DNA of 64,000 nucleotides from Strix aluco (Eukaryota > Chordata > Aves > Strigiformes > Strigidae). The stretch is from assembly GCF_031877795.1 (NCBI RefSeq), contig NC_133971.1:15958825-16022824 (forward strand), read 5' to 3'. The notes under the pieces are model-generated. The model did not search any database. It had not been told where the DNA came from and saw nothing but the letters and a program-made list of their open reading frames with translations. Within the stretch, counting starts at the first letter, position 1; each line of letters opens with the position of its first letter. The position numbers and the translations under genes are program-made. This document shows, one piece after another, positions 25,591-37,900 of this stretch.

Positions 25591-26596
25591 GGCTTACAGA
25601 CCATTTGTGGCTTTCATCTAACTCGTTTGTACTTAAAACTTTTTAAGAGGTCAGTAAGGTAAGGGATGAAGAGCCCTATTCAGCTCACTACAAGTCTTCT
25701 TACTCAGTAAAGGCACACAGCTGCTTGATGAGGATTAGTCAGACCTTATGTTCAGTTGTTTTGTTAACAGTGCTGTGTATATTAATGGCACCACTTTTTC
25801 CACTTTCCTAGGCAGCAGCAAGAGATAGTGGGATTTGTGACACCAACGCTAAAGTGAGACTAAGCTTCAACCCTTCATATAGAACTGTTTGTTGAAAGAG
25901 GAAGCTGAAGTTCTGAAAGCAGTGCTTGACTGTGTGAGACCATGCTTCTTATAGAAGGTGAATGATGTCTTCAAAAACTTTATGAAATGCAAACTCAGTT
26001 AAATCCTTTCAAGTTTCTTCTTTGAAAGGCAACAATAAACCAGTGATTGACTTTTCTTAGAGCTGTTACTTGAGTAATTGGGGAGAGGAACAGCTAGGGT
26101 TCCTACTGACATGTATAAAATGTCTTGATCTCCCTTCAGATCAAGATTTGTAGTTTGATTTACTATGAAGACCAGAGAGGTCAACTTTCTTTAAAAAAAA
26201 AAAAGGCAAAAACTTTCTTTTAGCATACAGGGGGTTTTTTTCCTCCTAGTAGCAGAAGTGCCATTTTAGATACATGGTGACTTAAAAGTTAACATGGAGC
26301 TGTTTCATATTTTTTTTCACAGCTAGAAATAGCCTCTGAAAATGTCTGAATTTGTCAATATAAAGGAATGCAAAGTAAGCCAGTAATTCATAACTAACAC
26401 TAAAATAGTAAAAAATAACTACTTACAAACAGTGAACTGATTTTAATTAAATTAAGCAATACTGCTGCAGGCATTCAGAGTGCTCATAACTCTTATCTTC
26501 AATGCTGAGGTAAGGTGTGCTTGAGGTTGTTAAACTTGTGTGCTTTAATGGCTTAAATAACATAGATTGAGTATTTTACTTTATATTGTATGTGGC

Positions 26597-27633
26597 TGTA
26601 TTGGGTTTGCATGGCAAGGTTTTGGTAGTGGGGGGACTGCAGGGGTGGCTTCTGTGAGAAGATGCCAGAAGCTTCCCCCATGTCCAATAAAGCCAATGCC
26701 AGCTGGCTCCAAGATGGACCCGCCGGTGGCCAAGGCTGATCCCATCAGCAGTGCTGGTAGCACCTCTGGGATAGCATATTTAGGAAGAGGGGAAAATGCA
26801 CCTGCAGCCAGAGAAAGGAGTGAGAGTATGTGAGAAAAAAAACTCTGTAGACATCACGACCAGTGAGGAAGGAGGGGGAAGAGGTGTTCCAGATGCTGGA
26901 GCAGAGATTCCCCTGCAGCCCGTGGTGAAGACCACGGTGAGGCAGCTGTGCCCCTGCGGTCCATGGGGGTCCATGGGGAGCAGATCTTCACCTGCAGCCT
27001 GTGGAGGACCCCACGCCAGAGCAGGTGGATACCTGAAGGAGGCTGTGGCCCCATAGAGAGAGGAGCCTATGCTGGAGCAGGTTTGCTGACAGGACTTGTG
27101 ACCCTGCAGGAGACCCAGGCTGGATCAGTCTGTTCCTGAAGGACTGCACCCCGTGGAAGGGACCCATGCTGGAGCAGTTCATGAACTGCAGCCTGTGGAA
27201 AGGACTCACAATGGAGAAATTTGTAGGGGACTGTGGAGTAGAGGAAGAGAGTGAGGAGTCCTCCCCTTGAGGAGGAAGAGATATGTGCGATGAACTGACC
27301 ACAGCCCCCGTTCCCAGCCCCCTGCATCACTCAGGGGGAGAAGATAGAGAAATCAGGAGTAAAGTTGAGCCCAGGAAGAAAGGAAGGGTGGGGGAAGGTG
27401 TTTTAAGATTCAGTTTTATTTCTCATTACAGTACTCTGTTTTGACTGGCAATAAATAAAGTTAATTTCCCCAAGTCAAGCCTGTTTTGCCTATGATTATA
27501 ACTGGTGAGTTATCTCCCTGTCCTTATCTTTGACTGCAAGCCTTTTGTTGTATTTTCTCTCCCCTGTCCAACTGAGGGAGTCAAGAGTGGCTTTGGTGGG
27601 CACCTGGCATCCAGCCAGGGTCAACCCACCACA
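26597..27633 (+). mobile_element. Solo LTR of an avian endogenous retrovirus (family A)
   Basis: Begins TGTATTGGGTTTGCATGGCA and ends AGGGTCAACCCACCACA, so it has TG...CA termini. Flanks are GTGGC and GTGTC, a 5-bp target-site duplication with one mismatch. A poly(A) signal (AATAAATAAA) lies near 27,451. The middle contains degenerate tandem units built on GGAGCAG...CCTGCAGCC. No retroviral coding sequence is attached. The orientation call rests on recalled avian family starts. A reversed copy of the same family sits at 46,232. Confidence 0.85.
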
Positions 27634-28157
27634 GTGTCTAAAGATATATTAAGATAAATAGCTAGCACATTGTCATGGTTTTACTCAACAGTGTTTGACA
27701 GTTGCCTACATGATCCAATAGGTTGGTGAGACGAGCAAGTTGGATACTTGGACAAGTATCAGAACTGTCTAAAACAGGATTAAGTTTTTTTCATTTTAGA
27801 AGAGCATCCTATCCAGCATATGCAGAAGATAGTATCAAGAAGTACACTGCTTAAATTGACAATTTATTGTGTTTAAGAATACTCAATAAATACCAAGCTT
27901 TTAGCTTCAGTTTGGCAGTCCTTCCCCACCAAAAATCTGTTGGTTGGTGGGTTTTTTTCTGGCGTAAACTCCATCGCCAGCAATGGATGTATCAGAACAA
28001 GAAGTTGTTAAATAATACAGACAGCAGTTTTCTAAACAAACCTCCTCTTTTAAAGGCATGATACAGATCTACTAAACATATTCAAGCAAGTTCTTCACAG
28101 AAGAAAATTTTGCTGCAAGCTGTCTCTGAACATTGTTTTCTTCACCAATGATGGTAG
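27634..28157. other. Short intergenic stretch between the LTR and the AGGF1 3' end
   Basis: AT-rich, with no exon or repeat recognised. If the AGGF1 3' UTR extends beyond 28,158 it would enter this stretch (another AATAAA on the minus strand lies near 27,862-27,867). Confidence 0.5.
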
Positions 28158-28745
28158 TTTATTTCATGGAGTACAGTATTTATTTTTGAACAGTACTGAT
28201 GAATACTTAACCAAGTTTTTTTGTCCCTTAAGCTGAGACATGTAACTAGTATCCAACTGCATGAATTTAAGAGTGGTGTACCTCTTGCTGAAAATTTCAT
28301 GGCAATCATGAATAAACATACAAGAGAGGAAATGGCAATATGATACTCTCTTAGTAGGGGTCTGTGAGATTTTATTTTTGTTTGTTTGAGCTTGCTTTTA
28401 AACCACTGCTCAAATGTTAAAGGTATAATATTTAACAGATGTTTTGCTTGACTTTCCATGGAGAATTGTGTTAAAAACACATTTAAAGAAACTTCCTGTT
28501 GATGAGAATCAATTTCAAGTACTTAAATTTTAATATCCCCTCATGTCTTATTAAAAGTATTTTTATAAAAGCATGAAGACTACAGAAAACCAATTAACAG
28601 AATAGAGTTAATATTATATAATTTTTTCCACAACCTTATTTTACATATCACCAAACTTCTGCTTTAGCCAAAGAAAAAAGAATAAAAATAAATTCTCTCC
28701 CAACTATTTACACACAGGAATTACCCTGCTGTGGGACCAGATACT
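28158..28745 (-). other. AGGF1: Probable AGGF1 3' untranslated region with candidate poly(A) signals
   Basis: AT-rich sequence follows the AGGF1 stop. On the minus strand, canonical AATAAA hexamers lie at 28371-28376, 28179-28184 and 28158-28163, and the variant ATTAAA lies at 28529-28534. Which one is used cannot be decided from sequence. The leftmost boundary given here is the last hexamer, not a mapped cleavage site. Confidence 0.5.
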
Positions 28746-28946
28746 TTACTCTACAGTTCCTCTAACCCAAGGCGTAATCTTAGGTGTATCCCTTTGTGAT
28801 TTAGGTTCTTGGAAGTTTCCAGCAAACCTTTCTCTTGCTTTGTCCCAGTTTTTTTTATTCTTGCTCTTGATTATCTGAACATCTTCAATTGAGGCTGGTC
28901 TACTGGTACCCAAACCTGCATGCGTCTTATGTAGTTGAAGGTGGAC
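28746..28946 (-). CDS. AGGF1: AGGF1 terminal coding exon 14 (residues 637-702 and stop)
   Basis: Encodes VHLQLHKTHAGLGT, which ends the G-patch, then NKKNWDKARERF and the C terminus TPWVRGTVE followed by TAA (human ends PWVKGTLE). The acceptor is TATTTGACAG|GTCCAC. The 3' untranslated region continues to the left. Confidence 0.96.
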   Translation of the reverse strand, partial: VHLQLHKTHAGLGTSRPASIEDVQIIKSKNKKNWDKARERFAGNFQEPKSQRDTPKITPWVRGTVE

Positions 28947-31900
28947 CTGTCAAATACATTAAATATTGCTGTAACTGCAAGTTAGGTACTCTTAAATACT
29001 TTAAATCATATTTTATAATACTAATTCCACTCCCTTTCCCCAAGCACTTCTCTTTAAGGCTCTAATATACCTAGATCATACATGGACAAGTAGTGTTAAA
29101 ATGATGCATCAAATCATCACCTTTAGAACTATGACCTAGAGTGCTGAATGATGTCACCTGCCACTAAGATTACTGTGAAGTACTCCTCACTGAGTGAATA
29201 GCGTACAATCCCCGTGCTGAGTAGGTTGAAAACAAAAGGTATGGTGTGGCTCTGAGCAGCCCTACTGCCAACAGACAGCACATCTCTGGTGACAAAAATG
29301 GGGCTAACATGGCTGCGACAGAGGTCCAGAAGTTGGTGGCTACAGTGACTCCAGCCAGCTTTTCTTCTCTCATAGCCTGAGAAATCTAGCTTGATTTTTG
29401 TGCTACATCAGCCTCAGAGAAACTGAAGGAACCCACCATAAACTCATCTTGAATTCACATCACTTAAAATCATTTCAATCTTCCTCCAGACTTTGTATTC
29501 AAGTATGAAATTATTAATTCAATGGTTAGAAGCTGTATTCCCTTGTTTAGTTTCCTAACAAATGCAGACATTACTGGCGTTTTCTACTGAAGGGACAGAG
29601 TCATTGAAAAATTTCAAAATACTTCATTAATCAAGTGAAAAATTATTTGAGATTAGTCCTGTTGAGATTATTCAAAATCCTGGTTAGGAAGGAAGGGTTT
29701 CAATTGAATAATAGCTTACAATTGGAAATTTTTCACTGCAAATACAGAGCTATTTCTTTTTGCTCCAAGTAAAAACCAGAAAGACCTACCGGCTCCTTCA
29801 TGCCACCACCATCCTTGCCCAGGCCTTCCCCCTTCTTCCATCCCATCTTCTCCAATATTTTATGTCCTTTGTTGCTGTTGCTGATTTCACTTTGAGGAAA
29901 GTTTAAGACAGCTGATAAGCAAGAGGTAATGCAAAGAGTATGTTTGCTATGCAAATACTGAAGGACAGAAATGTATATGCATATGCTGCTCTAGAAACCA
30001 GGACTCAACTACTATGTTGTTCCTACTTCCATCAAGAGCTATCAAGAAGACCCTAGTGCTACCTTTTGCAAGTTCTTCCATGAATATCTTCAGTTACCAA
30101 AGCTATTCCAAGCCTCTGGTCAATAGCAGCTTTCTTAAAACTCTTTCTGAATTACTTGCTTACTTTAGGAGTTAAAAGATACAGGTGGGTGGAAATTAAC
30201 CACAGCAGGGAAAAGGCAGTATCGTTACCACCAAATTATCCTAATGCATATATTTCACTGTCTCACACTTTCACTAACTTACAAGCACCTATAAGTTCAT
30301 GTTTCTTAAAAAAACCACCCTAACTGCAACCACAGAAGCAGAGGAATAATGAAAAAGGAAGATTAAAGTAAGTGTCATTTAAGAGGTATATAACTGTATG
30401 TCCTATGATAGGCTGGATATTGACAGTGCAAGAAACTTCGGGTGAAAAATTTTCATGTGTACTATTATGGGGACTGGATAGGAAAACTAGAAATTGAGAC
30501 ACTCGAAAAGTAGACACTACTGTAAGTGTCAACAGTGCAGCTAGGGAGTTCCTTGATTTTTTGAGTCAGTAAGGAAGTAACCTAAGTATCCTTACTACCT
30601 TCCATACAGTATTCAACTTCGCAAAGAGTTAATAAGAAGAGCGTGTGAACTGGGAAGTGAGAATAGCTATTTTCTAGCTCTGCTAACACATTATATGCAG
30701 GTAATTCATAATCTAACAAACTCTATCCTAGTAACTAATTGATACTTACTTTATCATCATTTTTTTAAGATTCACTAGAGGACACAGATGATTTCCTTCC
30801 CCATGCGCCCCCCCCTGCCCCTCCACAACTTACATATGAACAGAAGCTGGACTATCATCTCTCTGGAAGGTTCCTTCACTTCCAATGGTCTCTCTGCGTT
30901 TTCCTGCTCTATCTTTGTACTTTGGATTCTTCACTGCTTTGTTATCTTCATACTCTGTGTTCTTTATAAGCAGATTAAACTCCCATCAAGACAAAGTGGG
31001 CTTTAAATTCTTTATTTTCATAACTTCACTGCTTCCCTCCAAAAGTAAGGCAGCTTCAGCCTATTTAATTAATTCTAAATCTTGTAACAAAGAACTATAG
31101 TTCTCATTTAGTAGTTTCTTACCTTAAAACCATACCTTGTAAGGTATGTTATTGCCATCATCACATAATAATGTAATATTGCCAAATTCATTAATTTCAC
31201 AGAGGCTGTAAATAAATTAACAGAGTCTCTTGAATCTTTCTCTTGTTACAAAGAATCAATCCATATTAAGCAGAAAACCATATGGACATGCCACTGGCGT
31301 TTTGTTTAAACCTTTAATCTGTTTCTCAGCAACTATTTCTTCAGAATAGATAGATGACAGAACTAAGATTCCATATATATATATATATATATTATTTTGG
31401 TAGCTGAAGAATTTGGGAGAAATGATGGCATTCTGTTTTCTACCCAAATACTACAGGTGCTAGATGTAACCCCAGTTAAAATAGTCTCTAAAATAGAAGT
31501 AACTTGAATACTTATATACTATACTGCCTGTACATTCATGTTAGCATTCTTCTATAGGAAAGCAGACTTAAAAATTTTCCCCTCTCCTTCCATTTTTTTC
31601 AGTTGCTCATTATTTTTCCTTTCCAAATAAAAGATAGCACTGCAATTTAGCGCAAACTTAATTTGCAGAAATAAAAATAGAAATGTCTTAAGAAATTTTA
31701 ACCTCAAAAGGATGAGAAATCTTGTACACAATGGAACAGATCTTCTCTTCCTAAACTTCTAACAGAACTTATATGCCCTGTTACCATCATCTCTCTCTGT
31801 AGAAATTTGTAAATAATTATTATTTAGTGTACAAAAGACAAGCTTGGGTTAAACTACCAGGCTCAAGTTTGAGTGCATTTGAAAATTTTCCTTATTCACT

Positions 31901-34900
31901 GAATTCCATGGCTTAAAATAGGAATCACAAAGCAGATGTAGACTTCAAACACTTAATCAACTTCTACTGTAAACTCACCTGTAAACCGTATTTTACCCGT
32001 ATTTGTTTTAATGCTTTTCTTCTGACTAACTCTCTCTCTTCTTTGCTAAGTGCTGGGCAAACTAAAAGGAAGAACACAGGATTGAATTTCTAATTAATAA
32101 TATAACAGTATTTAAAACATAAAACAACTGAGAATTTTTATTCTAATATTATTACACATAGGCACAACACACCAAGAAGAAAATATATCATTATGTATTG
32201 TAGAACTATTCCCAGTTGACAAGCAAACTGTAAGAAAACTGAAGTAATTATTATGTTTATAAAGTAAAGATCCGTAATAAAAAAAACATTCCGTGATAAC
32301 ATGACTAACCAGAAGATTCCTTTTTCCTGTCCAGGCGAAGATGTGCTCTGACTTGTCCTGGTTCACATCCATCACAAGTATCACTGCCAGGATGTATATG
32401 AAAAGAAAGCACAGTTTCACCGATCTTCACTTCATCTCCATGCTCCAAGATGTAGGGATCACATTTTGTTTTAGGCTACAGCAAAAGAAAGTTTTGACAG
32501 CCATGTTAACTAGTTACTAATGAAGGGCACAAACTATTTCATGAATACTGCTCATAATTTATTAATTCAGTTTGGTCTCACAAATGCAGGCAAGTATTTA
32601 ACTACAGTGGGTATTTCGCTCTAGCAACTGCAACCATAGTGGATTTTTCCCAATATAAAACCAAACATGAAGTATTGTGAGTGGCCCTAAAAACAAGGGA
32701 ACCAAGGAAGATATATGAAAGAAGCCATACAATGGCACTGTTAGTGATTTGCCATAGCATTTAAAATGACCATGACTTCAGTTTTCTGCAACATATACAG
32801 CATTATGACAACGTGTACTCACCTGGAGAATCTGATTTCCATTAATAACTGTTCCATTCTGACTGCCTTGATCCACAAGAACATAACTTTGCAAATCGTG
32901 GTCAAAATATACTTCTGCATGGAACTGATAAATAGAAGCCTAAGTGAAATGTTCTTATTAAGCAAATACTTCACAATTTATGTGCTATTTTAAAGTAAGA
33001 TTTCAGCATACATTTTGAGGCCTTTTAAATGAGTGGCTCTGGTACTCCTAAGTTAATAGAGTATTCCACACCTTATGACTTCATCCACGTGAAATGTGAA
33101 TGAATGGGTGACAACGGCATGAACTAAAGTATACTATTAATAATATAACTGTTCTGACCATAAACTGGTTCAGTACTGAAGAAGTATGTGGCAAGTATGC
33201 TTTACTTAAATGACTGCAAGACTCTGTAATACAGCATTTTTAACTGTTCTTGCAAGGTATGTTACAGCATTCTCAATTTTTTCTCTTTCAATTATAAAAA
33301 AATCCGATCTCATTCTACAGCTTCAGGCTACTTGGTCTTTCATACCTGAAATAGCTCCATAAATACCATGGCTTCGTAAATTTCATGATTCACCTTCATC
33401 TGCATCTTAATGCGCAGAACACTAGCCATTATTTGATGTTCCTTTTATAACTTTTCTGATACTGAGACTAACAATCTAATTTTTTTGTTTGTTTTGTTGT
33501 GCAATTCTATATAGGTTTTGCTCCCAAGCCCACACAGAACAAAGAAAACACACAACTCCTGGCCAAACTCAAAAGATACACACTACCTCTAAAAATCGCC
33601 ACTGAGCAAATCAAAATATCAACTTCAGTGACCTACTAAGACTCAGAAAAAAACCAGAAGTCTAAAAAGTGACAGTTTCAAATTTGACAAGCAAAGATCC
33701 CTTTTGCTATAGTGGAGAAAAAAACCCAGTCTGGGAAGAAAGTGCTCACTTAAAACTAAATCTCTTGTCATCTCTGAGCAACATCAGTTGCTACATTCAG
33801 TAATAAAAAATATCAAAATATTTTGTAGATTGGCTAGCATTTACAACGGGAATACTCCCATAATGGTGGAGACTGACTAGCTCATTCAATAGATAATTTA
33901 ATTTCTACCTGTGTTTTATGGAATGAACCCAAACTACTTCTAAAGATGCTAAATATGCAGGATGTAGCACTGGTTTTTTACATCTCGCTTTACACTCATG
34001 AAAAGCAAATGCCAATGTGGTCCGCAGCTATTAACTATGAACAGTGAGGAAAACAAACCGGTAGTTAACTTTGTTATTTATCTTCCTGCCTTTGACTCTT
34101 TATCTGCAAAGTGAAATAACTTCTTATATAAACAGTCAGGTACCTGTGAAGTACTAAAATAATAACATTACAGAAAAATAAAATCCTTTTGGCTTCTTTA
34201 TGCACCCAATTTCAAGTACATGCCAGAAAAAGTCATAAACAGCAGGGAAGGACTTGCTTTGGAAATTGTTCAGTATGAAATACAGTACATGGCTGATTAA
34301 TCAGAACTATTATCTGGAACAGACATAGTAAAGTGTATTTCAGATATTTGCATTTACAGATGTTTTTATCATATTGATTTTGTTTGGATTACACGTCTTT
34401 GTCAATCTACATTTTCTTTTATTAAGAGTGCTGTATTTATGGTCTGTGTTAAAGTAGTTAGCAAAACAGAGCATATAATTTATCTTTAATCTTTCTTAAC
34501 CAGAAGAAATAGTTTTCATTACACTGTCACTGAAAGAAATTCTGCTGAATCTTCAAACTCCTTGTACATCACTTACATATTTATACAGTTGCCTTGAAGA
34601 AAAATAACATAAAATCTATTGCTCTGAGCTCAACTACCAAGGATTGGATAGCATTATGACAAAGTTCTAACTAGCTGACATTGATATTTTATATACCATT
34701 AGTACTTAAGTAGTAAGTTTTCCTCAAATTCTGTAATGAAGAGATTCAAGATTCAAAGTATAATTTTTTTACTGTGCATTAGTAAAACTCCAATTTAAAA
34801 GAATATTTAGCTTTTCTTGACTTTGAAATCACACTGCTGTTTGCATTAAATTCCCATTCAGTAAAATACTGTATGTTTTCTTTTTCCTAACTTCAAATGT

Positions 34901-37900
34901 GGCTAAACCCACAACTCATTCTACAAGTTCTTTAAAAAAATTAACATAAGATTTTGCAAAATTTAAAGCCATAAAATCTAAAGCTTCATTCATACACTGA
35001 TCTACCTTTCAACAGAGAGAAATGAGAGTTACCTTACTGACTCCAACTTCAGGAATCTGAAGTGTGTGTCCAACATCTTTTTCTCTGGAAAGGCAAGTTG
35101 ATATATAAATCACAACAAAGAAGAAATAGGTCTAATAAGTGGCTTACAAAAAGGTGTATTTCAGTTGAACGTTAATATCATGTTTCTCTTCTAAGCTATT
35201 AGGGAGCTTTACAGGTATAAACACTGTAATGTAAAGACTTGCTTCAGGTCCCTTCTTCCATCTAAAAACTATACACAGTAAGCAGTGAATACATGATAAA
35301 GCTGTACTGCTAATTTTTTATCTATAAACCCGACATTTCTATCTGATCTTTTATACTGATACAAGATCCGTAAATAAGAGTCTGAACTCTGCATCTTTCA
35401 GGCTCTTTAGTGAATCTTGGCATCAGTCTCAAATACTGAAGTTGAATTCTTGGTAGCATTAGGCAGGTAAAACAAGCAATGAAAGAGTATGCAAACTGCA
35501 AGCAGAATTGTCATCTGTTAATCTTCATGTAAAGGTACCTAGAAAACTCCAGCTGTAAGAGGAAATCAAAACACAACTATCAGCATTAGATAAAAGCAGC
35601 TGAAAAGGGGTGAAGTTTTCAGGAAGCATGGAAGTAAGCATTCATTCATCATTAAATTCATAATCCACAATGAACAAATCAGATTTAATATTTTTTTTTT
35701 AGTATTAGAAGTGGAAAAATGCATACAGGCTAGCACAAAACCTAACATTATTATTATTTAAAAATGATGAACCAACTCTATTGGAATTTGAATGTGTGAG
35801 GAAGTCCACGATATGCTTCCTTGTGATCCTGAGTTTCTGAAGTGTGTTCATGCATTTCTGAGAGTTACCTTAGCAGCCCACAAATAAAAGTTTACTTACT
35901 TTCTAGAAAACAGTTTTCAAAGAATGACTTGCAGCTATGCTACCATTAGGACTCAGACACAAGATCAAGTTCTCACTAACAAATTTTCATGACTGCTGAG
36001 CTACATTAACTGCATATGCTGTTATCACATTAAGCATGACGTTACACAACATGACTTAAATTTCCTACTGTGGGCTAACCTAACTCAGAGTACCTCACAA
36101 CTGCTGCATGCTAAGAGAACAAGCATGAAGAGTAGGGACAAGCGATCCTGAGTGGCTTCCACAGCTTTCAAAGCAAGGTACAGTTTTAGACATATATAAA
36201 AATTCCATTCAGTTTTACCTTCCAATTGTAGCAGGTTTCACAGCTGTGATAATATAAAGTGATCCAGTCTGTAGAACTGGTGATCTTATTACAATTACTC
36301 TGATACAAGGAGGCCAGATCTTTTCTTCTGCTGTAATATAAAAAACCCAAGTCATGTTACTACCAACACATTATAGTTTTACCCCTATAGTTCATAGCTT
36401 TCAAACAACTGAAATACATTCAGCCATTATCTAGCTGAATCCTAGGCAACTTTGAGAAAAAGAAATGTATAAGCACATCTGAGAGAAAACTTTGATGAGA
36501 CCAGTGCTTCAAAGGCTTTCTGACTGCACACTGAACTATTAGAAATGTTTTCCTAATTCTGGTTATTTACATGCGCACAACTGTTTAGGTACAGCAATAA
36601 AATATAAATACATTCACAGAATTTACTAGCATATTATAAATTTATGGGCCATTAGTCACAACAGATTAGAATACAGTTTCAGTTTGAAAAAAGGCAGCAC
36701 CTTTCTGTTCACACATCACAAACCTAATGCATATAGAACTTTATATTTGATAATTTTTGACAAATGCATTTTTAGCAGTTTTTACTTTTATTAGCACTAT
36801 GCACCAATACAGATAAGAAAAAATAATAGGTGAGCCTACAGATGCATATGCTTTTCTGCCTTAGTATCTCTTAAGTAATTATATTCTAACAGCAGTATGA
36901 ATTCTGTTCTTGGATGTACATTTGCAGAAACAGCCTCCAATGATCTCAGCTAGGAATAGGCAAGGTAAGATGGGAAGCCACTAGCTCAAAAGGTACTAAG
37001 AGGAGAGAAACTGTCTTCAGTTTTTATTACTCTAGCATTACTGCAGAATTGATTATTAGAAAATTGCAAGAGAAGGAAATTTAATCTGAAAGCCTGATGG
37101 TAGCAAGCACATTTTGAATGGGATTAATCACTCAGGGTCTGAGCAGCTGAGTGAGTAAACTAATGAAAACAGACGAAACAAACTGACTAACTATAAGCAG
37201 GGCACAGGCTGCAGTACAGACTTCTATAGGTTATATTTCATTCTGTGATTTGGAATATCCTTTGCATATACATAGTTCCAAGTGGTTGCATTAAGCTTTT
37301 CACAGGTTTTTTTTTTAGCAAGAGACCATTCAATTCTTGAGGAGAACACTTTCTTTGGTACAAAACAGCATAGAGCTTTCCCCTCTATACCCATTTCTTA
37401 CCTGTTGCCACTGGAATACACACAAAATAGGATCTCAAATAGTACTGTGTACTTCATGTTCATCCTTTTCACCACAGTGGACTCATCTTACACTGAATTA
37501 TACATGATTGTTTATGAAGAGCATCAAATACTAGACATTAATTGAAGAGAGTTAACACACAAAATTACTGTCAGTTCTGTATTAGAACCTCTCTTTTAGC
37601 AATAGACTTTCTTTTCTCCTGTTGCTATCCTAATCTAAACAAATCTTACTCTACCACTGAGATTTCTATACAAGCATAGGATGTTATACCCCTAAACAGC
37701 TTTTACAAAAACACCACTACTTACTTCTGGCTACTGTGCAAGTAAAGAGAAGGAAACAAATACTGGTAACATAGAGCAAGTTTTAGTTCAAAGTATCTCA
37801 AGTCACATGCCTTTTTTTTTTTTTTTTTTTTTTTTCCTTATCCAAACTGTTTTCTTGCAGTTTATTCTTAATGAGCTCCTGGAGAAATACAGTAATATCA

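Noticed and set aside
26567-27330. Frames on both strands at 26.6-27.3 kb, first considered as a possible ZBED3 coding exon
   Set aside because: All lie within the other family-A LTR. No BED zinc-finger Cys/His spacing is present.
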